The notes beneath the pieces were generated by a model. It saw only the letters and a list, made by a program, of their open reading frames with translations, made no database searches and was not told the origin of the DNA. Of a stretch of 64,000 bases of DNA, positions 21,374 to 32,875 are shown one piece after another. Source of the DNA: Xylaria sp. FL1777 (lineage: Eukaryota > Ascomycota > Sordariomycetes > Xylariales > Xylariaceae); the NCBI GenBank assembly GCA_022578965.1, contig MU400506.1, positions 682,001 through 746,000 of the forward strand, read 5' to 3'. Numbering within the stretch: the first letter of the stretch is position 1; the number at the start of each line of letters is the position of its first letter. The translations under genes and the position numbers were made by a program.

Positions 21374-24300
21374 TCAAATAGGCATGCTGGGTCCACCACC
21401 AGCACTCCCCCGAGAGCTAGGGCTCGTGTTCAACTGCATGTTATCGCCCAGTCCGTAGCTGACGTCCTCAAAGATGTCGTTGAGCTCCTGCTCTGTGAAG
21501 TTCAAGTCGAGATCCATCTCCGTGGACCAGGGCTCTGCTGCAGCCGGGACAGAAAGCGCCGGATCCAATGCGGACATAGTAGACGACGCCAGCCCCGCCG
21601 AAAGCGCCGAGGTCGTGGGCATCGAAGGCGGCATACTCGTGGAAAAATCAAAGGAGAAGCCGGTGTCCATGGGGAGAGGCTGCTGCGACGCAGGCATATT
21701 GTTCCCCTGCAGAGCCGCCTTGAACTTGCCGAGCAGGATGGGGTCGTCGCAAGGGGTCTTCTGCATGCTCATGATGTCGCGCGCGCGCGCCTGGAGCCGC
21801 GCGTCGCTCGGGAAGACGCCCGTCTTCAGCAGCTCGCGCTTGACGTACTCGGTCAGCCCGTTCTCGAGCTCGCGGCTGCAGAAGATCTTGGCGGGCGCCG
21901 GGTAGCGCCGCGTGAAGGTCTGCAGGAAGTGGTTTGCGGTGGCGGCCTCGGACTCGAAGGGCTTGGCGTCGTCGCGCAGGTAGATCTGCGGCTTGCCGTG
22001 GAGCGGCTCCATCATCGCCGTCGGGTTCGGCGCCACGTAGGGCGGCTCGAAGCCCGTGCCGCCGTCCTTGATGTTCCATGATACCGACCAGATGCCTAGG
22101 CCCGGACCGGTTTGCGGAGGGAGGATCCCTGCGTCTATCTTGAATCTTTGCAGCCACTCTGCGTTGTCGGCTGCTGTCTGGTTAAATGGGTCATCGCTAA
22201 ACTATTGTCAGCAACGGCGAGACTAAATGCTGGATCGGTGTCGCGACTCACTCATCGTATACTATCCATCGTGCCTGGTGCTTCAGTTCTTCATCTGTGG
22301 GCACATGTTGATTGGGGTTGTTGGCAGACATGGTTGCTGTCACAAAACGATTCAGGTCTTTTGCTAAACGGCGATAGCAATTCGCGTCGTTCAGGAATCT
22401 TGCGCCTGGTTTTATCGAGCTTGTACTGGAACTACCGGGGGAATGTCTGTTGTTGGCCTGGGGGGATTTACCAGACGCGTGGACAGTGAGCGATGGATCC
22501 AATGGTGTCGACTGGCTAGTAGCGGATGGATGTGCTTTAGTTGATAATGAAGTATTTGAGGTTGGACTCGGGCCAGATGACTCTGGGGGGTGCCGTTCCC
22601 TAAAGCTTTCTAGCCATTCTGTGTCGTCCGCTGCTGTCTGATTCCATTCGTCATCGACTCTATAAAGGTTCAAATGTTAGATTTTGCGGATCAAAAGATT
22701 TGCTTTCAGGTGTTTGGAGGCATCTAGGAGTAAAAGACTGCAAGAACACATACTCGTAAACAATAATCCTTCCTTGACGTTGCAAATCAGTATCTGTCGG
22801 CTCGTTGCCTAGTGACCTCTGAAGCCGAAGGTATTCTCCGAGCTCAGCCTCCAACCGGCTATAATTATGGATAGTGGAATCGATTGTCTTCGGGTCAGTT
22901 GATCGCTTATAGGCGTCGCCGACGTCCTCGCTTCGGGGAAGATGTGCTCTTTGTCGAAAGTCCTGAAGCCAGTTCGCCGAAGAATTGATCATTCGAATGA
23001 ACCAATTCGCAAGCGCCTCGGACGGATTACTCGACCTTTCCTCCATCCTGCCTAAAATACGGCATGATTCGTCCTGAAGCTCGTGATCCATGGCGGTTAA
23101 GCCCAATAGCAACTTCGCCTGGACGTAATCTTGCAATTCTTTCTCAAACTCACAGTTCTCAAAAATGTCAGACTTGCCATTAATGCGAAGAGAGGATAAA
23201 CAGTTAGAACCAGGTGCTCGTGGGTGAAATGCGGCCTGTCGCTTGGCCTCTTCGCAAGACGTGATTAGATCACAAAGCCATGAAGAGGAGGTCATCCCGA
23301 CGCCTTTCAGCATAACCTCAGCACCATAGATGATGCGACAAGCTTCGTGTTGAATCTCCGAATCACTAGGAACGGTGCCAAGCTCTTCTGTTTTATTGCT
23401 CATCCACCATTGCAACTCCATTTTCAGAAGCTCATACGCGTTAGTTGGAGAGCCGGGCGGTGCTTGACTAGCTTCGAAAGGCAGAGGCGACTGCCTCTCG
23501 TCGTGAATTAAGTCTATAAGAGGTCAGATACCTATACGTAAAGATAGTTTAGCGCTTAACTTACAAGGAGGAATTGAGTTCTCGACCATTTGGAGAACGG
23601 GTGTATCGAAACCCCAGTCACCCTTCCAGTCAGCCATGGTGTTACCGGTCTTAAAGTGCTCGGCCAGATGATCTACTCGGGTGGTCCAGCTATCAAGGAC
23701 AACGCCACAGAAACCACACCGCGATCGGATTTCAGGCGATGTTACTCGCCATTTATCCATGGTCCATGGAAGGAATTTCACATCGTGGACAAGTCGTAGA
23801 TGTTGTCGTAGATGGTCTTTTCGGTAGAATGTTCGTTCTTCTTGCGTTCGCTCAGTACATCCAGAGAAATTATGCGACTCTATGTGTGCGTCATCTGGAT
23901 TTTCTTCGCCGCAAAAGACGCAGCTTTTCAGTCCATTATCCGGGTTGACTGCTCGAGGACCATCAGGAGAGCAGATCCACCGTTCGAGAGACAGATGCAA
24001 CGACTTCTCGTGGCGTTGCCAATCATGCTTTGTCCTAAAGGTTTCAGTACAGAAAGTACACTGGAAAGTCTTGAGTGGCTGAGTTAGTTGCTCCTCTGCG
24101 CGTTTTGGTGGTGCTCGTCTCCGTCGCCGCCGACCACGGTTGCTTCGAACGAATGATGGAATAGAGGAGCCACGGGACTGGTTAGAGAAGGCGGACGCAA
24201 AAGAGCCACCACTAGAGTGTGAAGTTCCCAAACTACTGGCAGATGACTGGTTGCAGAGAGACCTGCTAGACCCGTCATCCGAGAAATTCCATACATTAGG

Positions 24301-25353
24301 ACTCGTGCGACCGGAATCTGATGTTGCTGAGTATGACCCAGAAGCCGATACGGCACGGGCAATAGCAGTTACTGAAGCAGGTTCGTTTTCAGGCGGAGAG
24401 TTTGCCCAACGCTGCAGAGGATTCATGTTTTCGAATAAGCCCGGTGTGCCCTTTCGTTGCGGAACATCAATAGCCTGGGCATACCCTCGACCAACATGCG
24501 GAGATGTTGCTCGAGTAGGCTGGATTTTCCCACGGCGGCGGGCATTAGCCAGCCAGTTGGTGATTTGGGTCTTGTTCAACCCAGTGATCTTCTGTAGACT
24601 TTCCCTTTCCTCGTCTGTAGGATATGGATGATGGCTATGCGTTACAACCCAGTTCTTAAGCACCTTCACAGATTCACGAGAGAATCGAGCACCGATTTTC
24701 GGCGGTTGCTGAGGGCGCGGTGACAACGGTGTTACCTCCGCAACGACCGTCATTCGTGGCTCTGGGGGTTGTGAATAGACCATGGCAGCTAGGTCATCTT
24801 CATGAAGGATCGAGGTCTCTGGTCTATCACCCATGGTGGGCCATGGATTCGCAGGGAAGGTTGCGCTGCCCTCTGAAGCGAGGCTGTTGGTTGAGGGCCC
24901 GAAGCTACATTGTCTTCGAAGGGCAACACAACTGGTGCAATAACCCTTGTATTTACCTTCCCGGATTCTCTTGCACTGATAGGTCCATCGCGAACAATTA
25001 GTACAAGGAGCTTCTGGTGTTTCCCAGGAGAACTGAGCAGCCCCCGTTGATGTCTCTTCGGAGTCTAGGTCAGGGTATGTCGAGACGTCAGCGGCCTGTT
25101 GCAGTTGGGTAGACTCATAATGTTGAAGTGCCCAGTAAGACCAATCATCTCCCTCGACATCACCAAAGACGAGGCCCATCATGCTAGGATCCTCTGATAG
25201 GTCTGGGGCTGGAGCCGGGGCGAGATCAGTAAGATTCTCTGCGCCCTTAGAGGTAGCTGGCAAGTCAAAGCCTGTGCTCGCGGCTGCGGCGTCCCAATTT
25301 ACGAAATCCATTATATCACTGTCTTCGTTGAGATCTTCCGGGATCGTTGTCAT
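21374..25353 (-). CDS. Large homeodomain + C2H2 + Zn2Cys6-like transcription factor with C-terminal repeats
   Basis: Four exons on the minus strand: 25353-23565, 23513-22754, 22659-22252, 22196-21374 (1259 aa). The N-terminus is acidic. C117, C120, C127, C139, C142 and C149 have zinc-cluster spacing (x2, x6, x11, x2, x6). A KN/TALE-type homeodomain spans about 221-278, ending QITNWLANARRRGK. A basic patch, RGRRRRRRAPPKR, lies near 406-418 and a C2H2 finger at C432, C435, H448, H453, followed by further Cys/His pairs. The last 650 residues contain five degenerate copies of a module with E/L-rich helices, P[ST]D, an IxY motif and a terminal WLxxF. Two introns split copies 3 and 4 at the same place and phase. 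Homeodomain/C2H2 fusions are known in filamentous fungi; targets are unknown. Low-complexity Ser-rich linkers lie at 330-400. Confidence 0.85.
21690..23450 (-). repeat. Five degenerate protein repeats in the C-terminus of the homeodomain regulator
   Basis: Reading N to C, copies begin at YELLKMELQWW, CEFEKELQDYV, YSRLEAELGEYL, YRRLAKDLNRFV and SRELENGLTEYV. Each continues to a line such as VPSDSEIQHEACRIIY, PTDTDLQRQGRIIVY, VPTDEELKHQARWIVY or FPSDARLQARARDIM. Copies 2-4 end WLxxF. The spacing is 55-100 residues. Introns 22753-22660 and 22251-22197 both interrupt after a GA dinucleotide following IVY. Confidence 0.7.
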
Positions 25354-28077
25354 TCAAAGGGCACATGGACTTGTAGACAGTCAAGGCTTCCTTATTAGAA
25401 GTTCGTACCGGTTGAGCAGCCACCGTGATCAAGATTGAACACGCAGGGCGTGCCTGTGGATATCCGAGTTACAAGGTCGGCGCGTAATCGGACGAGGCTG
25501 ACGATAAATATATAATAGTAATAATAATCAGGAAAATAGAAGAAAATGAACCGATAAATAACAGGTTTGTTTCGCTTTTTTAAAAGACAAAGGACTCAAG
25601 GGTGTATGGAACTAACCATGACCTTCTAGCTCGTTCATTCAGCGATAGGCAAAGCCAACTAAGATACTAGATAGCGGTCAGCGTCAGACGATGACTTTAG
25701 CAGCCATCCGCGTGAGGTATACTACTAGCCTAGATGACTGTTCAGACGTGGTACCACGCTACAGTATATACATACTTAAGGTAGTAGATAAATCTTTAGC
25801 CTACCTGAAGTATCCAAGCAGAAGATGGCTCTTCGAAGAGTCATACTCTCATCTCATATTTGGTAATAGAGATGCATCTCCATCAAAGAAGCGCAGGGAT
25901 CTGCCCACTGCCAATCGCGGGGTGTGAACAGCTGTGGAGTCGTGCGCCCTTGAATTGACACGCAGGGCGTCGAGATGGGGCGCTCCGACTCGCGCCAAGT
26001 AAGCCGAGTTATAATCCCAGCAGTCACTAACATCTATCATAGGAATACACACTCTAAATTGTTAGCTGCTGCTAAAAGACTATTGAACCCCTATTATGGT
26101 GCTAGTCGCCGTAGTTCGGAGTGGGCGAGTAACCCTGTTCCTGCTCCGAGGGTCTAGAAACTGGTGATTGTTCTTTGATAGCAACAATAAAGACCGGCTT
26201 CTTGAATGACGTCTCTCCGAGCCGGTGACATTCCAGACCGCCTCCTAACCGCCTCCGGCCTGTATCTGCCAGAGTAGCAATATCATCGCATATCGAATGT
26301 TGTCTGGGTTATCATTACCGACACATCTTAAAATCCTGTAATATAGGACGGATGACTCTTTATTGGTGCTGAATAATCACCAAGCTACTTGCAATTCATT
26401 GAAACCGATACCTCTCATATAAAATAACTATTGGTTCGGGAAAGACACACTTCGATCTTCAGCTCTCGGAAATCAATCCGCAGCTTTCGGTGCCACGACG
26501 CCGGCTTCGCGAAAGCGGCATTTTGAGATATAACCCATCACTTACTGTTGCCTTGGGTTGCTTACGGCTCATAGACTATCGAATCCGAGTAGTTGGCGCT
26601 CCGTAACTAAATCGACCGCACCCGACATTCTGAACCTCAATGCGCGGCAACCGTTATCAGCTTGTCTTGAATGACAACTAGCAAACACCACCTCGTATAC
26701 AGCGTGTTACCTTACGAGGGACGGCGTTTCATGGGGTCGGCATTCGGGAAACTACGTAGTAGTTACTGTGCCACGAGAGTAGGATTCAAGCGCAACCACT
26801 CTGTTGGGTACTCCATACTTATAGTCCTAGCACCTTGTGTATTTATGATAGCTCTACGGATCATACCCAAAACCCCCACGAGAGGGGGATTGGTATCTAC
26901 GTCTCTACCTAAAACCTGCTGTGTTGTCATCTGTAAGTAATGGAAAGGCCTAGGCTAATAAAACTAGTCCTATGGGATCGAAGAAACCAGATCAATAGGA
27001 AGGTAGTCAAACAGTTGCGCGACGCGCCAACACTGCCGCCAAGAGAGCTTGGACAGCGTCACTTAGTGATAACGGTCCAAATAAGGCACAGCATATCAAA
27101 ATTTAATGTCATCTGGTCGCTTTTGAGACTATTGATCTGCTATCCCGCGTGAACTATAACACGCGTCGTGGTTAGGCTCTTATAACTCGGATGGCGACTT
27201 TGTAGGGGTTCTAGTCTCATCGTGCTTACAACTTAGTATGAAGTATCAAATGAGCACAGGATAGCTAGCGTAATGTGGGTGTATGCTGGTATTCGGGGCC
27301 GAGTAAATCGATCATATGCTAGGACCTCTATTGGTATGGAGTTGGATATGTTACACATTTCCCAAACTCGACAGTCAATCCGAACAGGGGAGTCTGGAGA
27401 AGTGGCTACCTATTCGGAGGTTTCGGGCGTTTTCATGGAAATGGTAGCATTCGTTTAAAACCTGAGACAGATCACCTCGAATCCTTCGCCCTGGCAGCCC
27501 TATCAATGAACTACAAACCAATTAACGACTACGGCCACTGTTTCCGAGAACACCTCGGGACCGTCACCGTCAGTTACAGCTGCAGGGCGAAATCCTACGC
27601 GGGTTGCACGTCGCTCGCTCGGAGTTCTCCCTGAACGCAAGGTAGCGCTGCTGCGACGAGATGCGGTAGTCAGCGAATACCAATCAAGTACATGTAGGGG
27701 GCGTTTGAAAAGGCTCTCTATTTTGTCATAAGCCTATCTACTAGTTAGGTGCCCGTGTGGTCCCTTTGGTAACATTCGGCATCTTGATGGATTAATAAGA
27801 ACATTATGTGTCCTCCCCAAGTAGGTAATCAGCCCCGCTGACGCCACGTCTCTGTAACAATATTCAACAAGAAGATAAAGGGGCCATCGTTTTGGGGGCT
27901 GAATAAATGCAGATTGACGCTCGCTAGACCACGCCTAACTCCATCCCATCGTAAAGTGATATCGTCCCTGCACGCTTCTCGTATCCTCATGATAATATAC
28001 ACGCCGAAAGATGACGAGGACCGTTAAATGTATGGCGACGCCGCTAGCTTCTGACAGACTAGGACGTGTTTTGTTGT
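25354..28077. other. Long gene-free stretch upstream of the homeodomain regulator
   Basis: 2.7 kb with no supported gene. It should contain the regulator's promoter (25354-26000). Short frames at 26671-27152 show no domain. ACTACGTAGT lies at 26751-26760 and TACATGTA at 27689-27696. The phrase ACACGCAGGGCGT occurs near both 25439 and 25959. No transposon terminal repeats were recognised. Confidence 0.5.
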
Positions 28078-29007
28078 TTAAGAATCTGGCATAATAGCGC
28101 AATGAACCGCTGGTCCATTAGGATTAGGATGCGTGAGAGCCGTTGTGTTCTGTGGACCCGGCTTCAGATAACAATTCCCAGGCGCGTTGGCCCCTTGCGC
28201 AACCGTCCGGTTCGTCCAGTCCGGAATGAAACTGGCGGCCGAGCATGTAAAATTGGCCGAGCTCGAAACGTCCGGGAAATTGCCGGATGTATACCAAGAA
28301 TAAGACGCGCATGCATCAATGCAGTCGTCGAAGGTGCCAACGAATAATGATGTGAGAGGCGAATTTGGCGCGTCACTGTTGCAGAAGATCTTGAACGTTG
28401 GTCTGCTAAAAACTTTAACTCACGTCAGCCAACTGGTAAATGCCATACTCATGGCTATTCTTAGGCTCACATGAAGAAGTGTATTGAGTTCCGGTAACAG
28501 AGTCCGGGTCTTTGGAACACCCGTGGTCGATCATAAGTTGAGCGGCCAGCTTCGACTCCGCATTATTGGCTCTATTTGCTTGGATGCCAGTTCCAGCTGC
28601 CAACCCTATTACAGCAATAGAGAGAGCTCCAATAACCACCGATAGAATGAGCACTAAAGTTGGGCAACCGCAAAACCTCCTCCGTATTTCCCTGGGTGGT
28701 TCTGTCGGTGGGAAGTCACCCCGTGTCGATTGGTTATCGTAGGCTTGGATCGAATTTGTGCCAGGATAAGAGCTCTTTGGTGATTCTATAAACGTGGTCG
28801 TATCCTTGAATGAGTTAAACGGATTGAGTGGTATCGAAGAAAAGCTCTCTCCGTTATTATGATATGGAGCGGCCAGCGCTGGTGCTGGATAGTACACTTC
28901 CGGCAAATTGGGTTGAGGAGCCACCTCTGGAGCCTCGTGCCACTTTAGATCTGTCAATAACAACCTAAACAATGATGATGTAAATAAGCACTGACTTTCT
29001 GGGCCAT
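28078..29007 (-). CDS. Single-pass membrane protein with Cys-rich ectodomain, unknown function
   Basis: Proposed exons on the minus strand: 29007-28992, 28950-28449, 28402-28078 (280 aa). The first 120 residues are hydrophilic and Pro/Ser-rich (WHEAPEVAPQPNLPEVYYP). They end in a basic, Cys-containing stretch (IRRRFCGCPT), followed by one membrane helix, LVLILSVVIGALSIAVIGLA. The outer part has a Cys pattern typical of a fungal family of WSC-like architecture: FKIFCNSDAP, FDDCIDACASYSW, a further Cys, then GNCYLKPG. The two introns would be very short (41 and 46 nt). The first has a weak GTGCTT donor, so the 5' end is uncertain. The second (GTATGG donor, CTGAC branch, CAG acceptor) is needed to join the two parts in frame. 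The role is unknown; a cell-surface sensor or wall-anchored protein is a guess. Confidence 0.6.
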
Positions 29008-30852
29008 TGGCTGGCTTTACTGAAAGAAATTCCTGTAGCAGGTGCCTTGTGTAAATTTGTTTCGAGTGAATGTGAGAAATGTTGAAGCATAGCCTAGGTC
29101 ACCCTAACTTCGACCTTATTACCTATCGTGACGACAATATAAAATTAAAAGCGAAGAAAATTGAAAACAGCTCTTCCTAAGTGAAAAGAGAGCAGCAAGC
29201 GAATAAGTATAAGTACCAAAGGCTAAAACTATAGCTAATATAGGTAATCTAGGACTTTAACTCTGTGTACGGAGGACACTATGGGTCGAATCGGATCCTG
29301 ATGAAGCACAATCTGGGTGTAGCTGCATATGGCTTGTTTGAGGCCCGACAGGCATATGCGCAGAACAGGGATACGTCCTATAGCCGCTACAGTATGATTG
29401 TGACTGTAAGGATGCCAGCTTTCTGTTTCAGTTAGGTAGCTTTCTAGGGAAGACGGAGGTTTTAAGATGCCAAGGCTGCTATTTTTTACTACGACGCGGG
29501 ATGTGGTTCGTCCAACAACGAAGACCAACACAATAACCCCAAATCTGAATCTAGGACTCGCATCACTTGGATGGTCTGATACCACTTTGATAAAGCCTTC
29601 GATGCTCTGGACAATAAAATCAAGGAACGGCTCGGAGCTCATGATACAGATCACACATACGCGGTATACTTAGGCTGACTTGGTTACGGATACAATACTA
29701 AATAAAGTACATACATTCTCCTAATTAAGTAGAATGCTAGAGCATACTTAGTCACCCTCAAGAAAGGAATCCACACGCCAGATGCGACCACTGGTAAACA
29801 TCCTAACTCGTTCAATGATTGGTCTCTTCAAGATGAGGAGCGCACCTGTGCATTACTACATGTAGACAGCAGGGTTGATCCTTATTCATCGGTTCTAATG
29901 TTGTATACTGCGTACATGCGCAGTTGCGACATTGGTAGCGCACGTACCTACTATAGCAGAATGGTTCAAAAGGATTCAAATTAAAAGTAACTATAGAATT
30001 GAGTTAGCTGGCTGCAGTATCTGGTATAGTGATTTGAATTCAGTTTCTTTTAAACTTCATCGAAGATAATAGACTACAAAATAATCTGACCAATTACCTT
30101 TATGGTGTATAGAATATAAGTGTCCGCTAAACATCCTTCTTTCGTTATCGAGGTTGCTCATAGCCCGTGGTGATTATGTACAGGTAGTCCGACCACGAGC
30201 ACACAGGTGTGAAAGCAGCTGTTTATTAACTGTTCTAAGTCAGCCAGAGTTCAGATCTTCCTTGAGTGTAAAGTACATCCATATTTTATACCTACCCTTA
30301 ATAATGAGCACTTGTAACTCGTAATATACATGTAGTATGATAAGCTCGCATTTTCATTACCCTTGAACCGAAAACGTAGGTATACCTGGTAGTTCTTTAA
30401 GTGTCTCTCGGTAGTGTGTATCTATTGCGCATTCACATCATTTAGATCTGGTAAGCACTAACCTACCTGGTATTACGGTTAGACCTAAAGGTAGTCAACC
30501 AGCAGCCTTTTATGACATAGCGCAATACAGTATTATAACTGTATAGGTCAGCAATTGACCATCTCTAGTCTAGTGTAGTCTACGGAATTTGACTGTATGC
30601 GGTAACTCTCTACTGGTGTGTCGTTATGCTAAGGCGTTATGCTATTTTACTAATTGTGATATTCTCTAGCATCTAAGTAGGCACATAAATAAACGGGAAT
30701 CTAATTTCGGGAAGCGTCGCTTGACACGACTGCATATCCTGCTTAGAAATAACGGTTAATCATTACGAAGATCGAAACGCAACCACATATGTTGAGCTAC
30801 CTATTGGGGCCTCCCGTTGTATAGCAAGTGCGTCAAGCCGAGACTAATCACA
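29008..30852. other. Gene-poor stretch, divergent promoters of the membrane protein and bZIP genes
   Basis: 1.8 kb, AT-rich, with only the doubtful small frame at 29235-29642. TACATGTA occurs at 29857 and 30327. The bZIP gene's promoter should lie in the last few hundred bases. Confidence 0.55.
29235..29642 (-). CDS. Possible small hypothetical protein
   Basis: A 135-codon frame starting MSSEPFLDFIVQSIEGF. It contains a hydrophobic stretch (FGVIVLVFVVG) and no domain I recognise. The first 65 codons look more protein-like than the rest. There is no splice support or context. It may be a chance frame or a decayed exon. Confidence 0.18.
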   Translation of the reverse strand: MSSEPFLDFIVQSIEGFIKVVSDHPSDASPRFRFGVIVLVFVVGRTTSRVVVKNSSLGILKPPSSLESYLTETESWHPYSHNHTVAAIGRIPVLRICLSGLKQAICSYTQIVLHQDPIRPIVSSVHRVKVLDYLY

Positions 30853-32203
30853 ATGACTATCGTTGACAAGGCCATCCCAGATATGAGTTCCCGAAAACCA
30901 AAGACCAGGCAGAGAGTTCATAAGGAGCCATCCGTACTCACCGTCCCCGACATCAACGACAATGCCGCTGAACGTAAACGGGTTCTAAATGTCTTGGCAC
31001 AGCGCCGATATCGTGAGTCAACTAAGCTTCGTGGTCTACTGAGCAATGTCTAATCTTCTTTCCAGGTGAGCGTAAACGGCATGATAGAGGACGTAGCGCA
31101 GCTAAAAATACTGCACTCTTTCCTCAGTCTAACCCCCGGGATGATGGACCTAGTTCCCCCTCGAGGAAAGAAGCTTTGGTATCTGAAATTCCTCTTCTAG
31201 AACATGAACCATCAATTTCGACATATCTAGAACTTCTGCCAGATCTTGATTCTGCACCTACAAGTCTCGAATTTGTCGCCGATGTGGTCTCACAGGCAAA
31301 ATGGCCAGCTACGTCGTGTGAGGCAATGAGGATTAGTCCTCTTTCAGGAACAGAACAGTCTTATTCAGGCACGGCAGACCTCAGCTTGTCGAATTTACTG
31401 ATGGAAGGATCAGCAACAGGGGCAGAAGCCCCTTCGTTCGACTTCCTCAATACTATGGATCCGAATATTCTGATAGATTCTTCCTCTAGCAGTCCTTTAG
31501 TGTCTGACAGCTCCGAGACCACAGACTTTTCTTTTCCCGATTCCTACTACCTCCCGGTCAACGAGCTGACCTTGCTGAGAGGCCTTATGCGGATCGCGAC
31601 ACGATTGCGATGTAATACTACAAAAATGTGGGAGCTCGGAGCTAATTCACCTTTCAATGATGGAACACACACGGCACTAACAACTCAAGAGTTGCCCCAA
31701 GTGTGGAGGCCAACGTTGTCGCAATCATCTATACCACATCATCCTGTTATAGACTTGCTGCCATGGCCCTGTGTCCGGGATCGTATCATATTGCTTATGG
31801 CTTTACCGGACGAGGCCCGTCCACCTGCACTTTCTGGCCCTTGTAAGTAGTCATCGAAACTACCTGCTTCTGATTCCGGCTATTTCTGGGGTATAAAGAC
31901 TCTGTTTACAGCTATAGCCATGTATAAAAACTTTGTGCACTTTCGAAACACTTACAGTCATAGTCAAGAAAGCGATGGCTGATCCTGAATGTTGTAGTGG
32001 CGATTGTCCAGCTGGCATATGACCTCGAAGATTCCGCTGAAGGCGTTCGGATCTGGGGCGATGACCCTTGTGAGCCCACGTCGTGGGAGGTTGGGCAGGC
32101 GCTCTTCGAACGATGGTGGTTTATTTTCGACAGGAAGGTCGTCGATCAGAGCAATTACTGGCGGAAACTACGAGGCGCTGCAACGTTATGCATGAAAAGC
32201 TGA
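30853..32203 (+). CDS. bZIP-like transcription factor with C-terminal DUF3425
   Basis: Proposed exons 30853-31012, 31066-31842, 31998-32203 (380 aa). The start is the ATG at 30853. The basic region reads NDNAAERKRVLNVLAQRRYR and continues ERKRHDRGR across the first intron (GTGAGT ... TCCAG). NxxAxxxxR is the bZIP DNA-contact motif. No leucine heptads follow; the chain turns at once to a Pro/Ser-rich stretch. The second half matches the fungal DUF3425 region: LTLLRGLMRIATRL, HHPVIDLLPWPCVRDRI, GVRIWGDDP and ERWWFIFDRKVVDQSNYWR. The second intron (31843-31997, 155 nt) is long. An internal exon of about 23 codons within it is a possible alternative. Targets are unknown. Confidence 0.75.
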
Positions 32204-32875
32204 GTCTTGCTTTCACAGCTATTATCATCTCCCAACGACTATGCGATATTAGCTATTAGCAGACACCTCGAAGCCTACGAGCCTTTCCTCTTCAGAAGAG
32301 GACTGAACCCCTGTCTAGTATCTCGTTCGAAGACACTGATCAGGATGGAAATCTGAATATGCACACATATCTAAGCTCATTGCTCTGCTCGATTATGACC
32401 GAAGAGAGGTAGCTCAAAGATGGACCTTTTTGGGGGTACTCTACGCTTTTGAAGGCTCTTACACTACTCATCTATCTGGCTCGTCGTGCGGTTACATGGA
32501 TGGCGCGAAACCACCATGTTGCATTTTCCCTCTCTTTTACGAGATTATGACCCCAACTCCTGGAGCCTGCTGGGATCTCTTTTTCATCACGAGACATACG
32601 ACGCCAAGCTATTTGATGCATTTACTGGCAAGACGGAAACAAGATGATGGTTCAATTGGCCGGAAAGACGTATGCGGTGAGATGCTACCCAACTGCATGA
32701 AAAGAAGGCATGACTAATAGTCTTATGCTACAATAAGGCATCGACGTTACGCCATTATAGGGAACTTGCATCTAGTCGTATGGCTGCGCCGTACGTCGTC
32801 ATCATATCCAGCATGAGGTCTCATGTCCATATAGTTGCCTTTCTTCCGACTATAGACATATGCTTAGAGTCGTAG
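32204..32875 (+). pseudogene. Possible decayed coding sequence, family unrecognised
   Basis: Protein-like stretches appear in different forward frames, interrupted by stops. They include YAILAISRHLEAYEPFLF (about 32238-32291), ISKLIALLDYDRREVAQRW (about 32370-32426), LTLLIYLARRAVTWMARN (about 32458-32511), DYDPNSWSLLGSLFHHETYD (about 32545-32604) and RMAAPYVVIISSMRS (about 32779-32823). Frame changes and TGA/TAG codons separate them, with no clean splice signals. This suggests a gene broken by indels and point mutations, but the protein family was not recognised. Chance open frames in a moderately GC-rich stretch remain possible. Confidence 0.25.

Noticed and set aside
25354..28077. Whether this gene-free stretch is a transposon relic
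   Set aside because: No terminal repeats, target-site duplication or transposase-like text was recognised in any frame.
31843..31997. An extra small exon (starting with an IAMYKNFVHF-like reading) inside the second intron of the bZIP gene
   Set aside because: The DUF3425 line reads well when this stretch is skipped, and the extra exon has no onward donor that restores the frame.
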